Of a stretch of 64,000 bases of DNA, positions 8,098-16,748 are shown piece after piece; within the stretch, counting starts at the first letter, position 1; each line of letters begins with the position of its first letter. A model generated the notes under the pieces. It was given only the letters and a program-made list of their open reading frames with translations. It was not told the origin of the DNA and did not search any database. The translations under genes and the position numbers were made by a program. This DNA comes from UBA1876 sp003446665 (GTDB lineage: Bacteria > Synergistota > Synergistia > Synergistales > Thermovirgaceae): contig CP159918.1 in the NCBI GenBank assembly GCA_040616305.1, positions 1,860,001 to 1,924,000 on the forward strand, read 5' to 3'.

Positions 8098-9630
8098 TCA
8101 CCCCTTCAACAGGTAGGAAGCGAGCCTCGCGGCACGGGCATTGCTGTCACACACAAGAACCCCCGCGTCCTCGAGAATGCTCCGTTGCCTGGCGGCGTCT
8201 TGGGGGTCGGTTTCGGTGCCGCAAATGGAAGCCACAAAGGCTATGCGGTCCCCCGCCACAGCTTTTGCCTTCAATACACCTTCGGCAAGTTCCGTGGCCG
8301 GGTCGGGATTGCACCCGTAGCCTATCACCACGTCAAAAAGAATTACGCCTACACCAGGGTCTTTGGCCTCCTCGACGAATCGACCTGCCCTTAAAGAGAC
8401 GTCGATCATCGGGTGAAGCCGCCCCTGGGTAAACTCATCTTCTCCGTAGTCCACTATAGTGTGTTCTACAGACGTCAGGCTGTCTTCCAGTTTGAGATCT
8501 TTTTTCAGGGGGGTGTTGCTGTGGATAGGACCTAAAAGCTCCTTCGCTATGACCTGGGCCTCGTAGCAAAGGGTGCCGCCGGAATAAAGCCCTCTCAACC
8601 AGCCTTTCCGTGGCCCGTGTTTTCCGGCAAGCTCCTTGAGGCTTTCTTCGGCTGAGTCAAGGTCCTTTCGGGCTTCAGCCACGTCTTCTCCCTTGGCCAA
8701 AGCAGCCGCCACAGCGGCGGTCTCCTCGAGCTCCGTGCAGATATAGACACCATCGCGGTCTCCCCTGGATTCTCCACCGATAAAACCCAATACCGCCGGC
8801 TTGGCGCCTCGGGAAATACGTTCCAGGATCTTTTTCTCCACTTCCGGTGCCGGAGGCTTGCCTATAACCACGAGAACCTCTACCTCGTCATCCTCTAGAA
8901 GCTTTTCGGTCGCCATTTCAACCATTATGCCGCCTACTTCGGCCCTGACGTCCCTGCCTCCGGTACCGATACCGTGAAGGGTCCCCACTCCGCGTTTGGC
9001 CAGCTGGACATGTACTTCCTGAAGCCCCGTTCCAGCCGCAGCCACTATCGATACGGGGCCCGTGGGACATATGTTGGCCATACCCATGGCAACGCCCCGT
9101 ACTATCGCGGTACCGCAGTCGGGACCCATTACCAAAAGTCCCTTCTCCCGGGCGAGTTTCTTTATCTCTATTTCCTTTTCCAGCGGGACGTTGTCGGAAT
9201 AAAGCATGACGTTGAGCCCCCGGTGCAGGCAATCAAGCGCCACATCCCCGGCGTACCTTCCAGCCACGGATATCATCGCAATGTTGGCTTCGGGAAGAAC
9301 TGATATGGCACCGTCCAGGCTGCGCGGCTTGTAGCTCTCGCTTTTTCCTCCATCTTTCTTCCACGGCGGATTCGCAAGGTACTCCTTGGCCTTTGACAGT
9401 GCTTCATCAAGAACCGCATCTTCGCCCGAAACGGCTATGACAAGGTCATTGGGCGTGACATTGATCCCAGACAGATCAAATCCGGCTGCCGCCAGTATGC
9501 GAAGGTTCGCTTCCGTTCCCATGGATAGCGAGGCGTTTTCTATGCCTTCCATGTTGGTTATTTCCTTGGCTACTCGCATGAGCGTTATGCTGTCGTAATA
9601 CGTGCGAGGCATTACTTCCAATCGCTGCAA
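8098..9630 (-). CDS. fdrA: FdrA (AllF)-like acyl-CoA synthetase family protein
   Basis: A 510-residue protein with succinyl-CoA-synthetase-like CoA-binding and ligase folds, related to E. coli FdrA/AllF. Conserved blocks are visible: GPDCGTAIVRGVAMG near residues 168-182, AAGTGLQEVHVQL and GTGGRDV near residues 195-225, and VLVVIGKPPAPEVE near residue 255. In E. coli it is a component of oxamate carbamoyltransferase. The start is a TTG at 9630 with a full AGGAGGTGATC site nine bases upstream; the ATG at 9612 lacks a well-placed site. It is shorter than E. coli FdrA (about 555), and the missing C-terminal piece is encoded by the next gene. It lies six bases after the DUF2877 gene. Confidence 0.88.
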   Translation of the reverse strand: MQRLEVMPRTYYDSITLMRVAKEITNMEGIENASLSMGTEANLRILAAAGFDLSGINVTPNDLVIAVSGEDAVLDEALSKAKEYLANPPWKKDGGKSESYKPRSLDGAISVLPEANIAMISVAGRYAGDVALDCLHRGLNVMLYSDNVPLEKEIEIKKLAREKGLLVMGPDCGTAIVRGVAMGMANICPTGPVSIVAAAGTGLQEVHVQLAKRGVGTLHGIGTGGRDVRAEVGGIMVEMATEKLLEDDEVEVLVVIGKPPAPEVEKKILERISRGAKPAVLGFIGGESRGDRDGVYICTELEETAAVAAALAKGEDVAEARKDLDSAEESLKELAGKHGPRKGWLRGLYSGGTLCYEAQVIAKELLGPIHSNTPLKKDLKLEDSLTSVEHTIVDYGEDEFTQGRLHPMIDVSLRAGRFVEEAKDPGVGVILFDVVIGYGCNPDPATELAEGVLKAKAVAGDRIAFVASICGTETDPQDAARQRSILEDAGVLVCDSNARAARLASYLLKG

Positions 9631-9636
9631 GTGCGA

Positions 9637-10380
9637 TCACCTCCTGAGGTGTAACTCGGTGTTTATTTCTTTTCTGTTTAACGCTTTTTCCAATCCCGAC
9701 GCAAATCCCGCGAGCCACGCCCTGCCTGAAGTGTGGCCCCACTGTAAAAGCGCCCCCGCGGCGTCTAGAACCTCTTTCCGAGAGCTACTCTGCAGAGCTT
9801 CGATCAACTTCAAGGGACGGGCCCATGTCCTTCCTTCAAGCGCATCGGAAATTATGCTTTCTGAAAGCCAGGTTGTAACGCCATCACGGCGTAAGGCCGA
9901 AAACTCATCGAGGAGAGCGCCGCTCCTCGGCGACCTGCACCACCGAAGAGCTACAACCCAGCCTGCAATCCAGTCGTCGCCGGCTGGAGTATGTCCCGGG
10001 CCGAGGCCAAGCAGGGCTACAATTTCTTCGACACTTTCTGGCTCTGCAGGGAGAGACAGCTCCGGGTCGCATGTGAATAAAATCCACTCCCTCAAGAGAG
10101 GGCGCCAGCGAGAATCCGGCATGCCCGGTTTTATCACAGGGTCGAAAACGATGGTACCCGCCTCGGGCAAGGGGATGGAGAGGAGTTCGTCTCCTTCATC
10201 GACACGGGGCAATTCTTCCAACCATGCACTCCTCGGCCCGAGGTCCTCTTGTTCGGTAACCAGGCTGATACGTTTTGAGGTCTTGTCTTCAAGGTTAATT
10301 GTTCTTGAATGGCGCTCCCGAACACGAAGGATACCAGGGTCTTCTGGCCAATCCTCACTTATCCCTGAAATTCTTGCCAA
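9637..10380 (-). CDS. allH: DUF2877 protein, AllH/YlbF-like oxamate carbamoyltransferase component
   Basis: A 247-residue DUF2877 protein. The hallmark motif GLGPGHTPAGDDWIAG is near residues 127-142, matching the LG.G.TP.GDD pattern of the family that includes E. coli YlbF (AllH). It is the first gene of the operon and is followed after six bases by fdrA. The start is uncertain: the TTG at 10380 has only a moderate GAGAGG site 11 bases upstream, and no ATG or GTG is better placed. The N-terminal 90 residues are poorly conserved and I recognise nothing in them. Function as part of the AllFGH complex is inferred from family and operon context. Confidence 0.8.
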   Translation of the reverse strand: MARISGISEDWPEDPGILRVRERHSRTINLEDKTSKRISLVTEQEDLGPRSAWLEELPRVDEGDELLSIPLPEAGTIVFDPVIKPGMPDSRWRPLLREWILFTCDPELSLPAEPESVEEIVALLGLGPGHTPAGDDWIAGWVVALRWCRSPRSGALLDEFSALRRDGVTTWLSESIISDALEGRTWARPLKLIEALQSSSRKEVLDAAGALLQWGHTSGRAWLAGFASGLEKALNRKEINTELHLRR

Positions 10381-10551
10381 AGACTAACCTGCCTCTCTCT
10401 TTTCCCTAAACATAGATTACCCATAATTCTTCATTCGTACACTCTGATCTTACAATAACAAGGTTAATTTCAACCCCCAGGCAGTGCAATATCAAAACGC
10501 GACATCAAGGGGCTTCCAGAATTGTTACTCCGTTTCTCCGCCGGATAAAAC

Positions 10552-10584
10552 GATGCCTGCCCGGCAAAATCCGGGGCAGGCATC
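10552..10584 (-). terminator. Rho-independent terminator after the deaminase operon
   Basis: Stem GATGCCTGCCCGG / CCGGGGCAGGCATC with one bulged G and a short A/T loop, followed on the minus strand by GTTTTAT. It ends the transcript of the amidohydrolase gene whose stop is at 10622 and separates it from the FdrA operon. Confidence 0.8.
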
Positions 10585-10621
10585 AAGGTCCGTTTCCGCT
10601 TTTTTGAACCTGTTCGGTCTT

Positions 10622-11830
10622 CTAATGAACCGTTACGTCTTTTCCCTTTCTGATCACGTGCAGGGGGGCTTCATGTTCCCAGATCGCATGGTACACGTCT
10701 TTGGCGTTGAGTACCACCAAATCGGCGTTTCCGCCCACCTCGAGCTTGTGCCCCTTGATCCCCATGGCCCTGGCTGCATTAGTCGTTATCAGGTCGTAAA
10801 TGATTTCCATGTCGCCGAAGGTAGTCATCCACAAAAGATGTACCGCCAGGAAGGCTACTTCCAGCATGTTGTTGCGGCCGAAAGGGTAGTAGGCATCGGC
10901 TATATCGTCCTGTCCCAGGGCTACGGAAACTCCAGCATCATAAAGATCCCTCACCCTGGCGTGAAGCGGTCCCGTTTGCGGATCGCTCACAAGGCCTATC
11001 CGGGCCTTTTGCAGCAAGGCCAGTACCTTTCTGAAATATGGTTCCGGGTACAGGGCCATAGCGCGGCAGTGTTGGGCGGTGACACGCCCCTGCCAGCCCA
11101 CTTTGATTGTTTTCACTGCTAACATTTCCAGGGACCGCAGGCCCGGATCACCGGCATCGTCGATAAGCATAGAGATATCCTTGTCGAATTCCTTCGCCAG
11201 GGCAAACATCCTGTCAATGTGTTCCTGCATGTCCAAATCCGTGTACTCGATCCAGGGTATTCCACCAACCACATCGGCCCCCAGCTCAAGGGCTGACCTT
11301 ATGTAGTCTTCGGCTCCGGGGTCACGTACTACTCCGTCCTGAGGAAAGGCAACCACCTGAAGGTCGACGATATCCTTGAATTCCTCCCGTGCCTTCAGGA
11401 GCGCTTTTATACCTTCGAGCCTGGCTTTCGTGTCTGTGTCGGCAAAAGCCCTTATGTGGGTGTTCCCGTACTTTCGAGCAAGGGTGCACGCTTTGCGGAC
11501 ATTCTCGATTATCCAGGATTCGTCGTATCTTTCCTTCACCCTGGAGGCCTGTTCTATGGCCGTCATAGCACCACCCATCGTCCCTCCGTGGTACGAAGAA
11601 AGGGCGTCCTGTCCAACCATTTCCAGCGTATACACCTTACAAAGATGCAAGTGACCATTGACGAATGACTCGGTGACCAGGTTCCCCTTCGCGTCGATTA
11701 CTTGTTCCGCCTCTTTTTCGGGAAGACTTTTTTCGATCGCTTCGATTTTGTCCCCCTTGACGCCTATGGACACTGTTTCTCCCCCTGAAAAACGGGTGCG
11801 CGCATTTTTGATTAAAAGGCTGTATGTCAT
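10622..11830 (-). CDS. Cytosine deaminase-like amidohydrolase with altered metal site
   Basis: A 402-residue amidohydrolase of the CodA (cytosine/isoguanine deaminase) group. Visible features are the HxH metal motif (His60, His62 in GHLHL), VVAFPQDG (residues 159-166, matching the substrate Gln region of CodA), AQH with His254, and GQDD with Asp308, then the PFGRNNMLEVAFLAVHL block typical of the family. Where E. coli CodA has the HCDE motif with a metal-binding His and the catalytic Glu, this protein has LIDD (222-225). The metal site is thus changed, so a different substrate or reaction is possible. It is last in the operon, 55 bases after the FeS gene, with AGGAGGT 12 bases before the ATG. 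Confidence 0.85.
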   Translation of the reverse strand: MTYSLLIKNARTRFSGGETVSIGVKGDKIEAIEKSLPEKEAEQVIDAKGNLVTESFVNGHLHLCKVYTLEMVGQDALSSYHGGTMGGAMTAIEQASRVKERYDESWIIENVRKACTLARKYGNTHIRAFADTDTKARLEGIKALLKAREEFKDIVDLQVVAFPQDGVVRDPGAEDYIRSALELGADVVGGIPWIEYTDLDMQEHIDRMFALAKEFDKDISMLIDDAGDPGLRSLEMLAVKTIKVGWQGRVTAQHCRAMALYPEPYFRKVLALLQKARIGLVSDPQTGPLHARVRDLYDAGVSVALGQDDIADAYYPFGRNNMLEVAFLAVHLLWMTTFGDMEIIYDLITTNAARAMGIKGHKLEVGGNADLVVLNAKDVYHAIWEHEAPLHVIRKGKDVTVH

Positions 11831-11885
11831 CGTTTTTCTTTACCTCCTATTGTTCATTTTTCGTGCTTTTGCCTGATCCCGTCAA

Positions 11886-12371
11886 TCAGTTTGGCTTCGC
11901 TCGGGCGATCATCTTGCTCCTCGAAAGGCGGGCTGCCTCCAGTATGGCTTCGTACCCTGTGCAACGGCAAAGGTGCTTGTTCAGCTCTTCTTCGATTGTT
12001 TCGTCGTCCGCTTCCGGGTTTTCGCTGAAAAGGGCGAAAAGCCTCATAACAAGACCCGGAGTGCAGAATCCGCACTGAACGGCGCCCGCTTCCACGAAGG
12101 CTTCCTGAATGGGGTTGAGCTTGCCTCCATCGGCAAGCCCCTCGATGGTAAAGACCGATTTCCCCTCGGCTTTCTCGGCGGGCACGGTGCAGCTGGTGAC
12201 CGCTTTTTTGTCCATTATGATGGTACAGGCTCCGCATTGGCCGACTCCGCATCCGACCTTCGTCCCTGTCAAACCGAGGTGATCCCTCAAAACATCAGAA
12301 AGCATTACCCTGCCTTCTTCGAGGTGCACCGTCTTCGGGACACCGTTCACAGAGAAGTTGAGTACACGCAT
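11886..12371 (-). CDS. Molybdenum hydroxylase [2Fe-2S] subunit (set 2)
   Basis: A 161-residue two-cluster iron-sulfur subunit of a second xanthine-dehydrogenase-type enzyme. The first cluster motif is CGVGQCGAC with a distal Cys, and the second is CGFCTPGL with CRCTGY. The ATG at 12371 has GAGGAGG nine bases upstream and directly follows the Mo-subunit stop, so the two are tightly coupled. In this operon the order is Mo then FeS, the reverse of set 1. No FAD gene accompanies it. The clusters would pass electrons to an unknown acceptor or to the FAD subunit of set 1. Confidence 0.92.
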   Translation of the reverse strand: MRVLNFSVNGVPKTVHLEEGRVMLSDVLRDHLGLTGTKVGCGVGQCGACTIIMDKKAVTSCTVPAEKAEGKSVFTIEGLADGGKLNPIQEAFVEAGAVQCGFCTPGLVMRLFALFSENPEADDETIEEELNKHLCRCTGYEAILEAARLSRSKMIARAKPN

Positions 12372-12372
12372 T

Positions 12373-14703
12373 TTAAAGAGCCTCCTCTTTTTTGCGCAGA
12401 GCTTCAAGTATCTTGTCCTGCGTTACGGGCAGGGCAGTAAATTCGACTCCCGTCGCATCGTAAAGAGCATTCAGGACGACGGGCGCCACAGCCACTATGG
12501 GGTGCTCCGCCATTGGCTTGGCACTCCATGGTCCTTCCTCGTTGGGTGTTTCCAGCAGCACTATGGTCTGCTTCTTCGGCGCGTCTTTCAGCCTCGGTAT
12601 TTTGTAGGCTGGGAAATTGACGTTTTTTATCGTGCCGTCTTCCTTGAATACGATTTTTTCCATCAAGGCCGCTCCCATGCCCTGCACCACGCCTCCCGCC
12701 ACCTGGCCCCTTGCCGTAACGGGATTAACGACCTTGCCGACGTCAAAGGCGGACGCAAAATGAAGTATTTTTACTTCGCCCGTTTGCCTGTCCACTCTCA
12801 GGGTGCAGGCCTGGCAACCGAAAGTCCAGCTGCCCGCCGCGTTTCCCATGCCCGTTTCCGGGTCGGGCTCGGTCAAGCCCGGGACGCGGTACCATCCCGT
12901 GGCAACAAGTGGGGATCCGACCGTAAGGCCGTTAAATCCCATGTAGCCCCTCGCCAGGGCACCTAAAGTGAGCTTCTCTTCAGTATTTGGATGAATGAGA
13001 TCACCCTCGCGGTAGATGATTATTCCAGGTTCACAGTTCCACACCTTTGCGGCGGTATCCTTTGCCAGTTCGATGATTCTCAAGGCGGCATCCTGAATGG
13101 CCCTGCCACCGCGATAGGTCTGCATGGAAGCAACGGTTTGCCATTCCCAGGGAGAAAACTGCGTATCTACGTCGGCGTAGACTTTTATTTTTTCCATCGG
13201 GATCTGCAAAGCCTCGGCGGCCATCTGCGTGAAGACCGTTTGGACTCCTTGTCCCATTTCAATCCCGGCAAGGTTGACGAAAACACAGCCGTCGGCATTT
13301 ACCTGAATGGTGCAACAGGAAGCCGCGTTTGCAGCCATCTTGGGGGATTTCATCATCGCCGCGACACCTTTGCCGTAAAGATACCTGTCGTCATTTTCAG
13401 GAAGGGGTGTTTCGTCGATCGCTTTTTCGACCGCATCAAGACAGGCGGCAAGGTTGCCGTGGCTCTTTTTTATGACCTGCCCCAGTGCGTTTTGTCTCCC
13501 TTCGGAAAGGAAGTTTTTCCTCATGATCTCGCCAGTCGGCATTCCGAGCCTTTTGGCCAGCATGTCTATCAACCTGCCCGACATGAACTGCCCTTCCGGA
13601 TGGCCGTATCCCCTGTAAGCACCGACCGGGGGGGAATTGGTATAAACACCGTATACATCGACGGTGACGTTGCCAAATTCATACGGCCCTGTGCAGTTGT
13701 GCCCCGCCACGGTGTCAACGGGCCAGGAAGTATCGCCGTAGGCTCCGTCGGCAAAATACATTTCGGCCTCAAGAAACGTAAAGGTACCGTCCTTTTTGGC
13801 GCCAATCCGCATTTTACCTTTCATCCCTCGCCCGAGCAGGGAGGAAGTGAAGACTTCTTTTCTCGTCAATATAAGTTTGACGGCGTATCCCGGGACGAAA
13901 CTCGCCGCGTAGGCGACCATCGGTTCTATGGAGACATCTGATTTTCCCCCGAACCCTCCTCCGAGATAGGGGATGTGAACCCTGACCCTGGAAGCGGGGA
14001 CTTTGAACATGTCGGCAAGTACATCACGGAGTACAAAGGGAGCCTGGTTGGACGCCCATATTTCGATTTCACCGTCCAGGCCGAAACGGCAGATCGCTCC
14101 GTGAGGTTCCAGTGCCACATGGTTGGAAAGAGGAAACTCGAACTCCTCTTCCACTATTACATCCGACTCCGCCCGAGCTTCGGATGAATTTCCCTTCCTG
14201 AGCTTGTAATGGTGAAAAACGTTCGTTCCAGGTATGGGGTGAACGGAATATTCCACACGTCGATAGGAACCGTTTTTCTCATGAATGACAGGGGCACCGG
14301 GAGCTGCCGCCTCTACAGGATCTAAAACAAACGGCAGCTTTTCGTATTGGACCTTTACCGCCTTTGCAGCCGCTTCGGCCTGGTTTACTGTCTCGGCCAG
14401 GACCACGGCCACCGACTCCCCTGCATGGCGCACCTTGTCCACTGCTATGGGGGGCTGATCCCAAAGGCAGGTCCCAAAAAGCATTTCACAACCTTTTCCC
14501 GTAACGATCTTTTTCACGCCGGGCATCTTTTCCGCCTCGATGGTATCGATTTGAAGGATTTTGCCGTGGGGAATTCCAGCCCTCACCACCTTTGCGTGAA
14601 GCATTCTGGGAAGTGAAATGTCCGCGACGTAGCACGCCCTGCCAACGACTTTGTCCACCGCATCCACTCTTTGGGCCTTTTGCCCAACATACCGGTGCTT
14701 CAT
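12373..14703 (-). CDS. Molybdenum hydroxylase, molybdopterin subunit (set 2)
   Basis: A 776-residue Mo-binding subunit of the xanthine dehydrogenase family, a paralogue of set 1. It carries GGGFGGKSD, GAYRGYGHPE and MGQGVQTVFTQ. The C-terminal catalytic region reads KPMAEHPIVAVAP rather than GIGEHSM; the Glu is kept but the preceding GxG is replaced, hinting at a different substrate. The ATG at 14703 has GGGGAG six bases upstream; a TTG at 14721 overlaps that site. It lies 42 bases downstream of two ABC permease genes and upstream of the FeS and deaminase genes. This suggests that the base or nucleoside imported by the ABC system is its substrate. Confidence 0.9.
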   Translation of the reverse strand: MKHRYVGQKAQRVDAVDKVVGRACYVADISLPRMLHAKVVRAGIPHGKILQIDTIEAEKMPGVKKIVTGKGCEMLFGTCLWDQPPIAVDKVRHAGESVAVVLAETVNQAEAAAKAVKVQYEKLPFVLDPVEAAAPGAPVIHEKNGSYRRVEYSVHPIPGTNVFHHYKLRKGNSSEARAESDVIVEEEFEFPLSNHVALEPHGAICRFGLDGEIEIWASNQAPFVLRDVLADMFKVPASRVRVHIPYLGGGFGGKSDVSIEPMVAYAASFVPGYAVKLILTRKEVFTSSLLGRGMKGKMRIGAKKDGTFTFLEAEMYFADGAYGDTSWPVDTVAGHNCTGPYEFGNVTVDVYGVYTNSPPVGAYRGYGHPEGQFMSGRLIDMLAKRLGMPTGEIMRKNFLSEGRQNALGQVIKKSHGNLAACLDAVEKAIDETPLPENDDRYLYGKGVAAMMKSPKMAANAASCCTIQVNADGCVFVNLAGIEMGQGVQTVFTQMAAEALQIPMEKIKVYADVDTQFSPWEWQTVASMQTYRGGRAIQDAALRIIELAKDTAAKVWNCEPGIIIYREGDLIHPNTEEKLTLGALARGYMGFNGLTVGSPLVATGWYRVPGLTEPDPETGMGNAAGSWTFGCQACTLRVDRQTGEVKILHFASAFDVGKVVNPVTARGQVAGGVVQGMGAALMEKIVFKEDGTIKNVNFPAYKIPRLKDAPKKQTIVLLETPNEEGPWSAKPMAEHPIVAVAPVVLNALYDATGVEFTALPVTQDKILEALRKKEEAL

Positions 14704-14745
14704 ACTTCGCTCCCCTTTCAAGAAGTCTTTCGATTGAAACTTGTC

Positions 14746-15690
14746 TTATCCTTTTTCCTCTCGCCTGTAAGGCTTCAACAAACCAGCGGGGGCTGCAGTC
14801 TTTCTGGACATGGTTGCAAGGGCGATGATCGTAATGAGATAAGGAATGACGAGAAACAGATGAAAAGGTATCTTGTACCAAATCCCCTGAAGTCTGAGCT
14901 GCAATCCGTCCAGTAATCCGAAAAGCAAGGCGCCTCCGGCTCCTTTTATCGGGTTCCAGTTACCGAAAATAACCATGGCTATGCAAACCCAGCCCCTGCC
15001 TCCGACTACCTCTATGAGAAACATGTTCTGGTGGGCTAGTGTGAGAAAGGCGCCTCCTATGCCCATCAAGGCCCCACCTGCGGCAAGACAGAGGGTTCTT
15101 ACGAGATTTACGTTGATGCCTACCGTATCGGCCGCCAGCGGATTCTCTCCCACCGTCCTGATAACCAGGCCCCAGGAAGTTTTAAATAGAAGCACCCAGA
15201 TGATCGGTATTAGCAAAAAAGCGATATAAACCAGGCTGTATTGGTTGAAAAACGCCTTTCCGACTACGGGTAAAGTGGACAATAAGGGTATCGCCAACGG
15301 CGAGAAGGGTTTGACCGTGGGAGGGGAAACGGGTGAACCCACGGAAAGTCTGTAGATGAACATGGCAAGCCCCGTCGACAAGAGTGTTATGCCGAGTCCG
15401 GAAACATGCTGTGAAAGTCCCAGAATCACACTTAGAAAGGCCATCAGAAGGGACAAAAGTATACCGACAAATGCCGCCGCAAGGACCCCCAGCCAAAGAG
15501 AACCCGTGTGAAGAGTGGTAAGAAAACCCGTCATGGCGCCCATGAGCATTATCCCCTCGATACCAAGGTTCAAAACACCTGAACGTTCCGTAATGATCTC
15601 GCCCATGGTTCCGAAAATTATAGGCGTCGCCATGCGTATCATGGCTCCCAAAAGCCCGGCCAGAAATGTAAGGTTGAAAATCTGTTCCAT
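14746..15690 (-). CDS. BMP-type ABC transporter permease 2 (NupC/YufQ-like)
   Basis: A 314-residue integral membrane permease of the BPD_transp_2 family, with about eight to ten hydrophobic segments. Typical motifs are MGEIITERSGVLNLGIEGIMLMGA near residues 30-53 and TVGENPLAADTVGINV near 178. Together with the upstream permease, the ATPase and the BMP protein it forms a nucleoside importer like B. subtilis NupNOPQ or RnsABCD of streptococci. Its ATG (15690) overlaps the stop of the upstream permease in a TGATG junction, so translation is coupled. It is followed by the Mo hydroxylase gene. Confidence 0.92.
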   Translation of the reverse strand: MEQIFNLTFLAGLLGAMIRMATPIIFGTMGEIITERSGVLNLGIEGIMLMGAMTGFLTTLHTGSLWLGVLAAAFVGILLSLLMAFLSVILGLSQHVSGLGITLLSTGLAMFIYRLSVGSPVSPPTVKPFSPLAIPLLSTLPVVGKAFFNQYSLVYIAFLLIPIIWVLLFKTSWGLVIRTVGENPLAADTVGINVNLVRTLCLAAGGALMGIGGAFLTLAHQNMFLIEVVGGRGWVCIAMVIFGNWNPIKGAGGALLFGLLDGLQLRLQGIWYKIPFHLFLVIPYLITIIALATMSRKTAAPAGLLKPYRREEKG

Positions 15691-16748
15691 CAGTCCCTCA
15701 CCACCCTTATGCGGTACTCGGTAAAAAGAAGGGCTATAAGCATTACCAGAAGCGCCATGGCCTGAATGACATCGGCTATGTAGGTGGGAACACCCGTCAT
15801 GCGGCTCATGGATTGGGCGCCCACAATCACCGTACTGAAGAAAAAGGCGGAAAGCGCCGTTCCCACTGGGTGGAGCCGCCCCAACATGGCGATGACTATT
15901 CCCGAGTAACCGAAGCCAGGAGAGATATCCATAAGCAGATGGAAGTGTATTCCCGCCACTTCACCCACACCTGCCATACCCGCAAGTCCGCCGGAGATCA
16001 GGGCCGTCTTGAAAATAACGGAATTTACGTTGATTCCGCCAAAGGCCGCGGCCCTGGCGTTGGCTCCGACCGCACGGGACTGAAAACCCAATTCGGTTTT
16101 GCTGTTTATGAACCAGACCACCAGCACCGCAATTGCAGCCAGCAAAATGCCCAAATGGAAACGAGACCGTGAAAGAAGAACAGGGAAATGTGCCGCCTGC
16201 GCTATCGCAGCCGACCGGGGCCAGCTGGACCCAGGCATCTGCATGGGACCGAACAGCAGAAATCCCATTATGTGCCACATCACGTAATTCAGCAGCAAGG
16301 ACGAAACAACGTCATCCACCTTGAGCTTGTTTTTCAGGAAAGCAGGGATAGTGGCCCAGGCTCCTCCGGCCAGGAAACCAGCCAGGCATATCAGGAATAT
16401 GAGTACAACCGCAGGAAGAGGCGGTGCGTTTATGCCCACCCAGGCGGCTGCTATAGCCCCTGCGAGAAGCTGACCTTCCGCACCGATATTCCAGAATTTC
16501 GCCCTGAAGGCAAAAGCAACGGCAAGCCCCGTAAAAGTCAAGGGAGCAGCATGGGTAAAAGTCTCCAGTAAATTGTACCTGGTACCGAGCGCACCTTTGA
16601 ACAGGGAGTAATATGAAAGCCACAGATTGCCGCCCGCAAAAAGAATGGGAATTGCCGAAAGCGCCAGCGTCACCAATATGGCCCCAATTGGCAGAAGTAC
16701 CTGTATCCATCCGGCAAGAGGAGGCCGCTTTGTCATTATCAGGCGCAT
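15690..16748 (-). CDS. BMP-type ABC transporter permease 1 (NupB/YufP-like)
   Basis: A permease of about 352 residues of the same ABC importer. Motifs include FTHAAPLTFTGLAVAFAFRA and FWNIGAEGQLLAGAIAAAWVG near the first third, and RAVGANARAAAFGGINV near residue 235. Roughly eight to ten membrane segments can be counted. The ATG at 16748 has GGAG ten bases upstream and lies inside the end of the ATPase gene, giving a ten-base overlap; a TTG at 16772 and an ATG at 16736 are alternatives. It pairs with the downstream permease as the channel of the nucleoside transporter. Confidence 0.92.
   Translation of the reverse strand: MRLIMTKRPPLAGWIQVLLPIGAILVTLALSAIPILFAGGNLWLSYYSLFKGALGTRYNLLETFTHAAPLTFTGLAVAFAFRAKFWNIGAEGQLLAGAIAAAWVGINAPPLPAVVLIFLICLAGFLAGGAWATIPAFLKNKLKVDDVVSSLLLNYVMWHIMGFLLFGPMQMPGSSWPRSAAIAQAAHFPVLLSRSRFHLGILLAAIAVLVVWFINSKTELGFQSRAVGANARAAAFGGINVNSVIFKTALISGGLAGMAGVGEVAGIHFHLLMDISPGFGYSGIVIAMLGRLHPVGTALSAFFFSTVIVGAQSMSRMTGVPTYIADVIQAMALLVMLIALLFTEYRIRVVRD

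Noticed and set aside
7339..8394. 351-codon plus-strand frame across DUF1116 and FdrA
   Set aside because: It is antisense to two well-supported genes and shows no recognisable domain.
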